Positions 44,003 through 56,110 of a stretch of 64,000 bases of DNA are shown piece after piece. The notes beneath the pieces were generated by a model, which saw only the letters and a list, made by a program, of their open reading frames with translations, ran no database searches and had not been told where the DNA came from. Position 1 is the stretch's first letter. Each line of letters opens with the position of its first letter. Source of the DNA: Adiantum capillus-veneris (lineage: Eukaryota; Streptophyta; Polypodiopsida; Polypodiales; Pteridaceae); assembly GCA_014529385.2 (NCBI GenBank), contig CM043947.1, forward strand, positions 119,860,891 through 119,924,890, written 5' to 3'. The position numbers and the translations under genes are program-made.

Positions 44003-45522
44003 TCATGTACCATCATAGAGCATCTTTTCCAAAGAGAGTGCTTCAGAGTCCTTGACGAGATCTTTATTGTTTGGCCCCTCAAAATTTTGGCTAGAGTTAC
44101 ACTCATGCTTCATGTAACAATACTTACATGAGACAGTGGCCTTTTGGCAGATCTTTGGTAGATCCTTTGGTAGAAGGCGACTCAAATAGGGCTTCAAGCG
44201 ATACCCGTTTACTTTCCTGCAGTGCTCTTTACCATTCAAGTCCATAAGCTGATAGTAACTTGAATTGAAAGCCTTCTTGACTATGTATGGCCCTTGCCAT
44301 CTAGTTTCAAACTTGGCATCAAAACGATTATCGAGTCGATTGTCATACCTTAGCACCAGATCTCCTTCATTGATGCCTTTGTCCTTTTGTTTCTTGTCAA
44401 GCTTCTCCTTCGCCTGCGTAGCTTTCCTCTTGTAGCACTCGTATGCTGCTTCTCTTTTCCACTCAAGCTCCACTAACGTAAGAAGTCGATCCATCCATAC
44501 CTCTTGATCATGTTGTGCTCCTTTGCCATGAAGTCTCATTGTTGGAATGTTTAGTTCAATTGGCTGTAAAGCCTCTTGACCATAGACTTAGTGAAATGGT
44601 GTGAACTCCGTGGCTTCCCTATATGTGGTTCGATACGCCCACAAGGCACCATCCAAGAAGTCGTCCCACAACTTTGTCTTGTTTTTCACCATCTTTCTAA
44701 TGATGCCTGCAATGACACCATTAGCTTTTTCTACCAAACCATTTGATTGGGGATAGTAGGGTGTACTGTGAAGATGTAGAATGTGAAGTACTTCACAGAC
44801 TTCTGTGAGCAAGCCCTTCCTAAACCCTGGACCATTATCAAAAACAATCTCCAAAGGTGTGTCAAATCTACAACAAATGTGATTGTACACAAACTTGCTA
44901 ACTGTCCTCTCATTCACTCTTGCCACACTTTGAGCTTCCACCCACCTAGTCATATAGTCTACAGCCACTAGAATGTAGAGTTTACCATTTTTTGTCCTAG
45001 GCAGAGGACCCATAGCATCAATGCCCCACTTTTCAAAGGGTCCATTTGCAAGCACTACTTGCCTCGGGCCATGCACCAATCTTCTATTTCCATTTATCTG
45101 ACAATTGTGACAGCTTTTACACCAATGTTGAACATCCACATGCAAGCTTGGCCAAACATACCCCGCAAGCAAAATCTTCTTCACAGTTGATTCTTGGGCA
45201 AAATGACCACCACATAACTCTTCATGCAAACCTTTTAAAATGGTGGGAATTTCCTCGATAGTTGGTACTTTTCTGCACACTTGATCCTTCCCTCTTTGAT
45301 AGAGGGAGCCTTCTAGGAAGAGATATGCGCTTGCCTTCTTCATGAGTCTCCTCTTTTGAGCCTTCGTGAAGTCTTGTGGAAACTGGCCCTCCAAAATGTA
45401 GCTAATAATGGGAGTCAATGACTCCAATCCCTGGTATCTCGGTTGCTTGACAGTTGCTGCCACCATGATGACCTGCACTTCTTTCTCGACACATGTAACT
45501 ACTTGCTGTGCAAGTAAATCGG
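44003..45522 (-). pseudogene. Family-2 copy 2 integrase, stopped at 44588
   Basis: Same product as in copy 1. The N-terminal zinc site and the D, D, E residues lie in 44588-45478. A stop at 44585-44587 (TAA where copy 1 has the Leu of FHLVYGQ) cuts off the C-terminal domain, which continues in frame from MRLHGKG at 44539. GDLVLRYDN, the more usual form, is kept here. Near-identity to copy 1 shows recent duplication. Confidence 0.92.
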
Positions 45523-47583
45523 CATCTTCATTTTGTTTCCTAGGAATAGATATAGTTGCACTTCTTCAAATTGATTAAACAATCTACGAACGGCATGAAC
45601 TTTTGTCCGTAAGCTTTCATTCTTACATGCCCAAATACCTAAAATCTGTTTAACAATGAGAAGTGCATCTCCTTTTACCATGAGGCGTTGTATCCCTTGG
45701 CCAATGCACATCTTCAAACCATGAATTAGTGTGTCGTATTCTGCTTCATTGTTGCTAGTTGAACCTGGTAGATTGACCTTCTCTTTCATGACCACCTCTC
45801 CACTTGGGTTGAGCAACACTAGCCCTCCCCCTGCTTTTCCTGTGGCTCGACGAAAAGCTCCATCAAAGAACAAGGTAAAAGCATTGGGAATACTTTTTGG
45901 TGGTGGCAATGGTAGGGTCTTTACTTGAGGCACCTTAATTTCCTTCTCATGTACCCTATAAGTGAGAATCCCTGCCAATTGTGCACGCACACTATCTTCT
46001 ACCTTGAAAGAGTATTGAAACTCTTGCAACTCCATAATCCACTTTGAGATCCTAGTACTAACATTCATTTGAGATGACACCCAAGGGAACAAATTCTCTG
46101 CGGTGAGGATTACAAAAGGTTTTGGGAGCAAGTAGGATCTAAACTTTCTCACCGCAAACATGAGAGAAAGCATCATGAGTTCTGCTTCTGTGTAGTCTCT
46201 CTCCAAAGCATTCATGACCCTACTAGCAAAGTAGATGGGTCGCATCCTTGTACTGTGGGGATCTTGTTGTAGCAACACGGCACCAATTGTTTCCCTTCCA
46301 ACACTAGAGCTAACAAAGAATGTGTACTCCCAACAAGGAGGCATGAGTGTTGGTAGCTCTGACAAAATGACCTTAATGTTACAAAAATACTCTTCAAGCT
46401 CATCAGACCATGCAAATTCTACTTGTTGTGTCAACTTTTGCAAAGGATGAAGCAACTCCGAGGCTAAGTGAATGAAGCGTGACATATACTTCACCTTCTG
46501 AATGAAAGAGATGACCTCCTTAAGACTCTTTGGTGATGGGAGCTCAATAAGAGCCTTTGCCTTTGAAGGATCCACCTCAATGCCTTTATAGGAAACCTTG
46601 TGACGGAGCAAGATCACTTCATCCTCACCTATGTGGCACTTGTCGGGGTTGAGTTGACCTCCCATGTCGTAGAGCTTCTTTAAACCTTCTTCTACCCTTT
46701 GTAGATGCAATGATTTTGAGCTATAAATGCAGAAATCATCAATGAACACCCTAATTGACTTTCCAAAGAATGCTTGAAACACCATGTTCATGAAACGTTG
46801 GAATGTTGCAGGAGCATTTGTCAGTCCAAATGGCATGACTCTAAAAGCATAACAACCCCAAGGAGTGATAAAGGTTGTTTTCAATTGATCTTCCAATGCG
46901 ATACCTATTTGAAAGTAGCCTGAGTAGCCATCACACACAGTGTACTTCTCATGACCAGCTACCTCATTTAGTATCTCATCCTGAAATGGGAGGGGAAAGT
47001 GATCTCTTTTTGTTGCCTCATTGAGTGGACGGTAATCCACACACACCCTCCACTTTCCGTTTTTCTTAGGAGTGACAACAACGGGAGAGACCCACTCTGA
47101 ATTCTCCACTGGATAAATGAAACCTGCTGCTAGAAGCTTTCTTACCTCCTTGAGTAAATCCTGCTCCTTGATGACTCCTAGCCTTCGTAGCTTCTGAGCC
47201 TTAGGTGTGGCCTTTGGCTTCAACTCAATTTTGTGTTGAACAGCATCTACTCCACGCACATCGGTGTAGTCTTTAGCAAAAATCCTAGGAAATTTCCTTA
47301 GCACACATTTGAACTCCTCTCTTTCATCCTTTGTAAGTGTTGTTGATGGAATACCTTCCAGCATCCCTTCATCTTGAACACCTTCGTTCTCTTGAGGACC
47401 TACCTCCTCCAAGCCTTGACAAGAGGTCTCTTGGTTGCTTGGCTTAAACCTTATCCCCATGACTTCGATGGAAGACTCCTCTTCAGTAATGCTGCCGCTA
47501 CTTTCTTCTTCTGAAGTGCTATCGGTCCAACCTTCTTCCGTCTCACTTTGAGATGATTCTTCATGGAGCTCCTCTTGGCGTTG
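45499..47583 (-). CDS. Family-2 copy 2 RT, degenerate RNase H and archaeal-type RNase H
   Basis: The predicted 653-residue protein from ATG 47460 appears identical to that of copy 1, including FIDD, the S-S-S in place of the first RNase H Asp, and the early frame end after LYLFLGNKMKM. So the frame change before integrase was present before the duplication. Confidence 0.92.
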   Translation of the reverse strand, partial: QRQEELHEESSQSETEEGWTDSTSEEESSGSITEEESSIEVMGIRFKPSNQETSCQGLEEVGPQENEGVQDEGMLEGIPSTTLTKDEREEFKCVLRKFPRIFAKDYTDVRGVDAVQHKIELKPKATPKAQKLRRLGVIKEQDLLKEVRKLLAAGFIYPVENSEWVSPVVVTPKKNGKWRVCVDYRPLNEATKRDHFPLPFQDEILNEVAGHEKYTVCDGYSGYFQIGIALEDQLKTTFITPWGCYAFRVMPFGLTNAPATFQRFMNMVFQAFFGKSIRVFIDDFCIYSSKSLHLQRVEEGLKKLYDMGGQLNPDKCHIGEDEVILLRHKVSYKGIEVDPSKAKALIELPSPKSLKEVISFIQKVKYMSRFIHLASELLHPLQKLTQQVEFAWSDELEEYFCNIKVILSELPTLMPPCWEYTFFVSSSVGRETIGAVLLQQDPHSTRMRPIYFASRVMNALERDYTEAELMMLSLMFAVRKFRSYLLPKPFVILTAENLFPWVSSQMNVSTRISKWIMELQEFQYSFKVEDSVRAQLAGILTYRVHEKEIKVPQVKTLPLPPPKSIPNAFTLFFDGAFRRATGKAGGGLVLLNPSGEVVMKEKVNLPGSTSNNEAEYDTLIHGLKMCIGQGIQRLMVKGDALLIVKQILGIWACKNESLRTKVHAVRRLFNQFEEVQLYLFLGNKMKMPIYLHSK

Positions 47584-49280
47584 CTACTTCATGTCAAAGA
47601 CAACCTTCTTATGATTGTCATTCCTGCAAATTAATTTTCCACTCTCCCAATCCTGCAAAGCTCGCATTTTCATTAGCCATGGTCTTCCTAGGATAAATGG
47701 ATAACCATTTCCTTTGGTAGACATGACATAGAAATCCACTGCCTTCTTAATGCCAAAGGCCTCCACAAAAACATTTTTACAAATGCCTACACACCTAGAC
47801 TTGCTATTGTTTGCCATCTTGACCTTAATTTCAGGTGTCTCATGGATGTGCATGCCTAGTTTTTGCATGAGTCCCTCTGTCATGATGCAAATTTGTGCAC
47901 CCCCATCCACTAGACCTTTCCTAACCAATCTTCCTTTGATGTAACAGTCTAGCACCGGTGTAATGTCCTCATTCATTTCAGCTTGTGCAATTTTTACAAC
48001 AGGCACACTCTCTTTTACCTTTCTCCTAGTGCTAACTGCCCTCGTTAAATCCCTCCTTACTTGTGGACATAATGCAAGAAATTGAGGCCATGAAATATCA
48101 GGACCCTTACCTCTCATGTCTTCCAACAAGTTGTACGGAGCCATACCATGTCCAAGAGGGAAGTCTTGGAGGTTGATACGACGTCGAGTCCTCTTGGTTT
48201 CCTTGGTCTCCTTTGCCTTTTTGCCTTGTCCATGGTCACTCTGTGATGTGACTCCTTCTTTCTCTTTACCTTTCCCTCGGCCACGCTTAATGCCATTGGC
48301 TTCCATGTCAACCTCATTTGAATTTGTCACCTCTACCACATGCACATTTGGATCTGGCAAAGGTGGAACTCCTTCTACCCCTTGTGGAGGTGGTCTTGGT
48401 CCATTTGGCCTTTGTAGAAGCCTTGGTTGTTGACCAGCTCCTTCTCCTGCATTCATCACTGGGTAATTCAAGTTAGGTCTCCCTGGCTCTCCACGGGGCC
48501 AAGGACAATTATACATCCCATGTCCAGACTCTCCGCAATTCCAACATTGCAAGACTCTCCTAGGTCGTGGATCTCGCTCTTCAGACTTCTTTGCTTGTCC
48601 CTTTGGACCTACAGCTTGTGCAAGGTGAATTGACAGGCTGCTTAAAGATTCGTTTAACTTCTCAATTACTTCCGCCGTTACCTCAGGAAGCTCCCTCGAT
48701 GTTGATGCTTGTGACTTACCTTTGGGTCTAAGACCTTCTATTGGAACCTCTCCCCTTAAGCACTTGAGTTTCCTATACTTCTCAGCAGCCCTAGTTTCCG
48801 CTGCATCAAAAGTAGCAGGTGCACCCGCCTCAACTTTTACCTTAAGGTCAGGAAAGAGTCCGGCTATGAACCTCTCCTTCTTTAAAAATTCTGCACCATC
48901 ACCAGGGTTAGCAACATTTCGTATCCATAGAGCCCAAAGACGTAGAAACTCTTGCTTGTACAAGTAGTAGTCATCTAAGTCTTTTTGCTTATGAGAAACA
49001 ATGTCTTGCCATAGTTTTTGAGTGTTTTGGGGATCAAAGAAGTATCTCTTAAAACGATTCAAAACTTCTGTGTAATTCCCTTAACTTCCTCAGGCAAAGA
49101 GTCAAACCAAGTACTAGCATCTTTCCTAAGGACCACCTCAAACATTTCTACACGTTCTTGATCGGTTACTATCCTCTTGATACGGCAAGACATCTTGAAA
49201 TTTGCTAAAAATAATTCTGCATCCTCTCCAGGCTCTCCAAAGAAAAGAGGATATCCAGACATTTGGCGTTGGCTCTCCAT
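47584..49280 (-). pseudogene. Family-2 copy 2 gag-protease with a one-base frameshift
   Basis: ATG 49280 starts the same gag, but a run of four C in copy 1 is three C here (near 49078-49080), which shifts the frame after residue 69 (LPEEVKG). The rest (47584-49062) keeps CWNCGESGHGMYNC, LVDGGAQICIM and ILGRPWL. The TAG before RT is the same as in copy 1. One residue in the protease flank differs (NSKSR for NSKAR). Confidence 0.92.
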
Positions 49281-49329
49281 TATTATGAAAGATTACAACA
49301 CGAGTTACAATAAGGGATACAATAGAGAT

Positions 49330-49788
49330 TTAGAACCACTCGCCTGCAAATGAAGAAGTGAGAAAATACCACTCTAGGTTTTCTTCTTCAGCTATCCAAG
49401 CTTCAATAAGGTCTCGATTTGTTTGATCAAAACAAAAAGGTAGACTATTGATGAGCTCTAAGAAGGGTTGAAATTCTTCAAAGCTAAGGCGATAAACAGA
49501 AATCTCTAGAATTTCATTTTCTGGATCCAAAAGAGCAACCACGTCCCAAGTGATAAATTGCACTTGCTCTACAATTCCCAACGCACAAGCGGTTTGTATA
49601 AAAACTAGATCTTCATGCTCGTCGAAGGCCGTGAGAAAGTAGCAATTGACTAGGAGCTCCTTTCCTTCGAGTTCCACACAGTCGGAGTGAGGCAACCTTC
49701 TCACAATTTCATAAAGAACATCCTCATCAAGTCCAATCAAGTTTGCAAGATTTAAAGACTCCACTTGTGCTACAAAATTCCTGGACAA
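49330..49788 (-). CDS. Family-2 accessory ORF b2 (copy 2)
   Basis: Intact 152-codon ORF, one residue different from copy 1 near the end (TSSFAG for TSLFAG). Confidence 0.7.
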   Translation of the reverse strand: MSRNFVAQVESLNLANLIGLDEDVLYEIVRRLPHSDCVELEGKELLVNCYFLTAFDEHEDLVFIQTACALGIVEQVQFITWDVVALLDPENEILEISVYRLSFEEFQPFLELINSLPFCFDQTNRDLIEAWIAEEENLEWYFLTSSFAGEWF

Positions 49789-49834
49789 AAACTCCTTAGG
49801 ATTATGGTTAAATCATTCAAAAGCATAAAGAGAT

Positions 49835-50389
49835 TTACAATGTCTCTATGAACAAAGTGTCATAGAAAGTAGAGAAGGATGAGAATTTATACAAATTTGC
49901 AATCTTCTCTATGCTCTCTTTATTAAGACAAGCTCTGAATAGCTCCCTATCTCCTTTGTTGAAAGCGAAAGGAAGACTATTAATAAGACGCAAATGAGGG
50001 AAAAATTCACCAAATGTGAGTCTATGAAGCATGAACTCTGGCCGCAAGTTTCCTGAAGAGTCTTCCTCAATGGTGAAATGCACTCGCTAAACGCCAAATT
50101 TCACTCTATTTACCAATCTTAGGGCACACACTAGTTGGATGAATGCGCGGTCTTCCTTAGTGCCCAACAACAAGAGGAAAATGGAATCCACGCGTAGGAC
50201 CTTCCGTCTTAACTTCACCACCCTCTTGTTATGAGGGAGACGCCTTACTACTTGCTCCTGCAACTCAATTGGTAATAGAGCTAGATCTCTAAGGATTGAA
50301 CTTTCACTGCACACACATTCCCAGTTAGAACAAATGATTGTTTTTTTGTTTCTTGTAACAACTTGGACAAAGAAAAAACAAACGTACAC
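49835..50389 (-). CDS. Family-2 accessory ORF b1 (copy 2), split by the same amber codon
   Basis: TAG at 50087-50089 as in copy 1; two residues differ in the C-terminal half (FGEF and RELFRA). Confidence 0.65.
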
Positions 50390-50415
50390 ACTATTTTGCC
50401 GGGCTGCACTTCATT

Positions 50416-50634
50416 TTAAAATAAAATGAACACATGTACATCAAAAGAAGTGTGGTAGTTGATGAGAGGTAGAATGACAGGGTTTGGTGATGCAAGAATT
50501 TCTCCTGCTCTTTGGGCACCAAACATGAACACCATTCATTGTTGAAAATGGGTCTTTCTACTAATTGCAACGTTTATTCTAATGTGTGGAGTAAAATGAA
50601 AGGGAAAAACCTCTATTCCTGGGCCATTATCCAT
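50416..50634 (-). pseudogene. Family-2 accessory ORF a2 (copy 2), nonsense-broken
   Basis: Counterpart of 40770-40988. The CGA after HFQQ is TGA here, a CpG transition. Confidence 0.5.
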
Positions 50635-50655
50635 GGCCTATGCATGTCCTAATGC

Positions 50656-50868
50656 TTAAAATAACACAAAAATATAGACGTCCACGCTAATATCGTACCT
50701 AATGAGAGGCAAAATAAAAGGATTTACCGAAGTGTTTATCTCGGCTAACCTAAGAGGACCTAAAATTCTACGAATTACTCGCTGAAATTGCAACTTAGTA
50801 CTAACAATTATGTGTACCTTTTGCCTTGCAATGGGACTGAAGGGATCATACAAATTCTGGTGATTCAT
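50656..50868 (-). CDS. Family-2 accessory ORF a1 (copy 2)
   Basis: Intact 70-codon ORF; one residue differs from copy 1 (MNHQ for MNHE). Confidence 0.5.
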   Translation of the reverse strand: MNHQNLYDPFSPIARQKVHIIVSTKLQFQRVIRRILGPLRLAEINTSVNPFILPLIRYDISVDVYIFVLF

Positions 50869-50924
50869 GCAAGCTACTTGATTATGCTAAAGGTTGAGCC
50901 TTCACAAAACATACACAAGCCTGT

Positions 50925-50943
50925 TCCTCAGTGGGGGCACAAT
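50925..50943 (-). promoter_or_regulatory. Damaged primer-binding site, family-2 copy 2
   Basis: One base is lost against copy 1, so the site begins TTGTGCCCCCACTGAG instead of TTGGTGCC. The TGG is gone. Confidence 0.6.
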
Positions 50944-50944
50944 T

Positions 50945-53536
50945 TGAGGCGGTCTCGGGCGGGCAACAAGAAGAGCAACCTCTAGACACCCTTCAAGGCT
51001 CCCGTGCTGCTCAATGGGGCTGGGGCACAACACAACACAAACCAAAACAACAAACCCACAACCAAATCCTAACTACACAAGGTACTAACCCTAACACCAA
51101 TGGAACACTCTCACACACTAAAACACGAGAGAGGGAGAGAGAGAGAGGGAGAGAGAGATAGTGCTCGGGCTGCTTTGAAATGTATCGGCAATGATCAAGC
51201 AAACACAATTATATATTAAAGAAAGAGAGAGAAAGGGGGAGGGGGTGCTTGTTGCATTAATACCTTCTTACAAATCTGTCATGACAAATCAAAGTGAGAT
51301 TAGTATTTGTTCAACATAGCTTGCGTAAATTTCACCACAACACATCACAAGAAAAGCGACCCCAATCACTGTCTTAAGGCCAGGGGAGTCCTCTCCACCC
51401 TGTCGCTCTCTTACAGTATGTGGGATTTATGGCTAGATTGATGACAACACCAGAGACAAGCTATCAAGAACTTAACAAAAAACACCAAGACACTTACGCA
51501 TCATTGTTGTCCATTACTTCACGTTGGAAGGGAGACAAAGTATGCAAGCTTAGTCCAAATCCACCCTCCTTGATTCAGCAAATGTTGGGCTTACACTAGT
51601 AGGAGAAGTGATAGATTTCCTACTCTCAATTGAATGATCACTCTCTCTCTTACAATGGCATAGAGTTCCCTTGCTAATCCCCTATTACAACACATGCACA
51701 TGCATAAGACAATGAGCTTCCACTCAAAAGCTCCTTCTAGAGAGGTTGAGCTTGGCTTCTCAAGCTATAGCATAGTGCTCTTGCTTATGGCTCCCCCCTT
51801 TTTGTGCTAGCTACACCCTCCTTTTATAGCAATTTTGAAGGCTAGGGTTACTCCTCTAACCATGGTTGGGTTAGGTTTTCAGCCATTTATCTAATTTCTT
51901 TTGCTTGGAATTATCAAGAAGTTGGTGGGGAAAGAGAGAGGAGAGAAATGAAGGTGATAGGACTTTTCATAGTGGGTTAGTGTTAGTAGAGTTAGTATTA
52001 ATTTACAAATGGAATTGGATATTTACAATGGGAGTATCCATGTAGGATACAAATAAGGAAGAAAAACTCTTAAGAGGTAAGAAAAAGTGGATTTCTTACA
52101 AGGTTGATGCTCCAAGTGTCTTGAGTAGGGCCAATTTTGACGCTTGTTGACGGTCCACTAGCTTTGACGGTACATTTTTTCTCCACTCTTGACCTTCCTT
52201 GAGAGACAAGGTAATTGAAGTTGAGTAATCAACCACCATGATGCTGTCTTTTAAGAGAAGAGGCTGAATTTTGTGGTTTTTTTTATAGATATGGGTAAAT
52301 TGGAGGCGGAAAAATGAGACTAGGTGGTCAATTTTGGAATGGAATTGTGTGTGGGAGGTATGAGTTCACCATGGTTTCTCTTATTCGTCAAGGTTGAGGA
52401 GAAGGTGAGTAGGGTGTAGAGAGGAGTGGTGAGAGAGGTGGGGATGATAAGTGGAGAAGTGTGTGTGAAAGAGGAAAATGATAAAGTGGAAGAGAGAGTG
52501 TGGCTGCATAGCACGGGAAAACTGAGGTCCACTAAAAAACTCATAGCTCACAGCTCGTAGCTCAAAAAAATATGAAAAACTTTGAGGCAAAAGTTCAGCC
52601 CACGAGCTACAACTTTTGTTTGTATCACCTTTTCAAATTCGGAGAGCAAGTGAACTTTAAAAATTCAGCAAAACCGACCGTTTTTTTCCACTGCAAAGGT
52701 CCTTGTGGGGTCCTTCTTTGGATGATTCTTTTGAATACCTCCAAGAGTGAGCCCTCCATAGTGCATGTATGCATGCCACCTACCCTTGACCTTATTTGGT
52801 AGGTCTATAATTGAAGATATTGTATAGAGCATGATATAAGTGAATAGTACAACTAAGAAAATCAAATATTGAGGGGTCTAAAAAATATGTACATGTCAAA
52901 TATAAATAATATAGGTGGAAAAATATAAAGGGGTCAAAATAAATCTCTCTCATTATAAGTCTACCATAAAAAGATGAATATTTTTGGTGGTCTAATTTAT
53001 GAGAGTAATAGAGAATATATGTAGGAAGGAAAAAATCACAATAGTGAAAAAAATATACACATAAATAAAACTAGTTTTTTTGGATTTTTGTTGGGGTGGA
53101 GTTACACCAAATATAAGAGAAGCTTACATGAAAATATTTCTATATGGAATAAAGAGTATGAAAAATGGTAAGAAAAATTGTGGTAATGGTGAGGCAATGT
53201 ACAGAGCATAAATAACACACACCTAGGTAGAAATATTTAAATAAATACCAAAATAATTATGAAAAAATCTTTTATTTAGGCCCTATATACAAAGAAATAT
53301 TTACATACGCATGGGCCATAATATACTTATATTTTTTATTTTATTTTTATTTTTTTGGCTCAACTAGCCCAATGACTAGCTAATTGAGGGTTTTTTAAGA
53401 AGATATGGGAAAAGTCCCGTGACTCACGCACGCCTATGTACAATGAAATGGTAGGGATAGCCACAGTGTTTGGGTGATTTTGGTAGGGTGAGGTAACTCT
53501 CTGTGGCAATTACAAGGAGCCGAAAAACGGCTATCA
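50945..53536 (-). repeat. Family-2 LTR 3
   Basis: 2,592 bp. About 80 bases are missing near 51081, between two CAAGG words present in LTR 1 and LTR 2. The rest is nearly identical. Confidence 0.95.
51821..51828 (-). promoter_or_regulatory. TATA box of LTR 3
   Basis: Same GCTATAAAAGGAGGG site as in LTR 1. As the 5' LTR of the whole array it is the one that would drive copy 2. Confidence 0.7.
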
Positions 53537-54340
53537 ATATATTGGGTATGTGTGCGATATGCAGGGGGTGAAATAGGTCCGACAAAATCAATACCCCAGT
53601 TTTCAAATGCCCTTGCTCCCATCATTGGTCATAGTGGCATCTCATCTCTCTTTATCAGCACTTTGGTACGCTGACATGCGTCACAATGTTTTACAAACTC
53701 TTCAGCATCCATCTACAATGTAGGCCACCATATTCCTGCGGTTAAGACAATTTTTGCCGTTTTATCGCCCGAAAAATGGCCTCCACTTATTCTGCTATGT
53801 GCATGTTCTAGAATCAGCAGGTATTCACTTTCACTTGCACAGATTCTAAGTTGATTGTCCTTTCCTCGCTTATAGAGTTGGTTCCCAATTAACTGAAAGT
53901 CGCGAGCCTCCAGCTCTATAGCCCTTTTCCGTGCTTTTGTTATGTTTTCAGGAAACGTACTTGTGGTTAAGAAATCAATAATATATTGACTCCATGTAGG
54001 TGCAATGTTTACCTAAAACAATGTCGCGTGATCCATTGGTCGTTTGGCACTACATATAGTACAATTGGTAACATAAGAATGTGTGTCCTCATACATAGTT
54101 GGCCAATAAACCCCTAACTGTTTTAGTCTCTGGTGTGTTTTCACTGTTGAACAATGAAATGCACAATCCTGGACATGTGCTTCTTCAAGGTAACACTCGA
54201 ATTCTTCCGGATATATACATAATCGTAGAATTTGGTCCGATCCTAGATGATACAGTCGTCCTGCAATCAGCGGGAAGTTTTTTGTTTGTCGAATTGTTTG
54301 TTGTTTGGATCTGTCTTCCATGCTATCAAACGTACCTCCA
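53537..54340 (-). pseudogene. Element E integrase, N-terminal part
   Basis: From LIAGRLYHLGSDQILRL it runs through CAFHCSTVKTHQRLKQLGVYWPTM, the zinc site (HFSGDK and HCDACQRTK) and WGIDFVGPISPPAYRTHTQYI, where the nested element begins. The first catalytic Asp is here; the second Asp and the Glu are at 31400-31520. Several stops and frame changes occur. Confidence 0.9.
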
Positions 54341-55119
54341 AAGGAAAGAATGCTAACAATTTCCTGAGACCATTTCTTGAGACAATGTGTCCTAAGATGC
54401 GGCCTTGCCTAACCATAAAAAATACACTTTTTCGGGTTAAGACAGATTCGATAGGTCCTGCATTTTTCAAATACCTTTTGCAAATGGTCAATATGTTTCT
54501 CTCGTAGAAGAGTGTGTACACAAAGATCATCCATGTATATTTCTAAGAATATTCTCAGGTATTCTTTGAATGCGTGCATCATTAACCTTTGGAAGGTAGA
54601 TGGGACATTAGTTAAGCCAAACGGCATAACTTGATATGCATAAATTCCCCATTCTGTGGCAAACGCTGTTTTGTGTTGATGCTCCATTGCAATTGCCAGT
54701 TGGTTGTATCCTGAAAACCCGTCCAGAAAGGAATAAGCCCGTTTCCCGGCCACCCTCTCAAGTACATGTTCTATGATTGGCAAGGGATAATTATCCCTTA
54801 TGGTGGCTGTATTTACATTTTTGAGGTTTACACACACTCGCTGTTTTCCGTTCTTTTTGAGGACTACCACAATGGGTGACACCCAATCTGTATGTTTGAT
54901 TTCATAGATGAATTTAGCTTCCATCAGCTTGTCAATCTCCTCTTTGATTCGTTTAGCAAATGTGTCATTATATGTATAAGGATGTTGTTTGCTAGGTTTT
55001 GCATCCGATTTCAAAGGAATTCTATGTTGGCACATCGATGGATCAACTCCTTTGAGGTCTTTATAGGACCATGCAAACACATCTTTATACTTCTTGAGAA
55101 GTTGTGTTAGCCTCTTCAA
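54341..55119 (-). pseudogene. Element E reverse transcriptase, RNase H deleted
   Basis: It has WSYKDLKGVDPSMCQH, KNGKQRVCVNLKN, LDGFSGYNQLAIAM, FGLTNVPSTF and YMDD (near 54525-54540). After GRILGHIVSRNG the sequence jumps to the segment before the integrase (SQEIVSI in the element B frame), so about 700 bases with the RNase H domain are gone. Element B has an AAATGG word at both matching ends (15394 and 16094). Confidence 0.9.
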
Positions 55120-56110
55120 GCTCTAAATCGGTTGCTATATAGACTGGCTGAGGCTTTTCACCTGGTTCGGCGAGGTCTATCCTTTTTGCATTTTTTGGCC
55201 CATCGTAAGATTCCTGGTTGGTTCTTTCCCTGACTGGTGATGTCATTATGATTTTTCTGTCCTGGATGGTAAATTTCCGATAGTGCGATGGTACATTCAT
55301 GTTTCCCTTCTCTAACTCTCCTTTACCATCACTATCTTCTTCAATAGTCCATATCTCACGTAAAGATCGTTTCAGTTCTTGGTATTTCTGTTTACGCTCC
55401 AGTTTGGTCCACTCTTGGTCTTTTGTTGTTTCTTTTTTTTATTTTTGAGATTTTCATGATTTTGTTTTTGTTTTAGCTTTTTGTACTTGTTTTATTTCCT
55501 CTTGCGTTCTTTCCCTTCGAACTTTTGAGAATCTTCCTGATATTTGATTTTTTACACAATCCTCTGCTTTTACAAGCATTAGATAGTGAGTTTTATCTTT
55601 TATCATGGGCATCAGGTTCTCTCTCGCTTTGTTTTCTGCTCGTTTTCTCCTATAGCATTCTTGGCGTCTAGGGTGTTGATTAGCAAAATCATAAAACTTG
55701 ATATTCTTTGTTTTTCCCTCACGCTCACTTGAGTTTTTTGAACACTCATTATCTGCATCATTATTTACTTAAAGATGTTCAGAAGAGTTATAAAACTCTT
55801 CTTGTTCTGGTGGTTCAATCGTCTCATCTCCTCCTGGTATAATGCTTACCATGTAGTAGGGTAGCACATAATAGCCATCCTTATCGCAAAATTTTGTTGT
55901 TGGACTATCTGTAATGGTACAGACATCCAATGTTGCTAGTATGTGTTCCCATTCTAGAGGTTCCAAGGCATCTTCAGAGAAAGGTTTCGGAATATACTCC
56001 TTGCCCACAATCGCTCTTTCTAAGACGCATTCCTCTCTCTTCTTAAGCTTCCACAATGTGAAGCTCTGTACATCCATAGCTCTTTTTGTTTCCCTAACCA
56101 TGCTAGGAGT
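55120..56110 (-). pseudogene. Element E protease-RT linker
   Basis: It matches 13583-14566: ALEPLEWEHILATLDVCTI, QEEFYNSSEHL, HYRKFTIQDRKIIM and NAKRIDLAEPGE. No enzyme motif. It lies in several frames. Confidence 0.75.

Larger units (their letters stand above)
31651..53536 (-). mobile_element. Nested family-2 (Tat-like) Ty3/gypsy array: LTR-internal-LTR-internal-LTR
   Basis: Three near-identical LTRs (31651-34327, 41300-43974, 50945-53536) flank two near-identical internal regions (34328-41299, 43975-50944). All parts face the minus strand. The outer edges join IIVA and THTQYI of the element E integrase. The base before the left edge and after the right edge read ATAT, an apparent 4-bp target duplication. 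LTRs begin TG and end CA. Confidence 0.95.
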
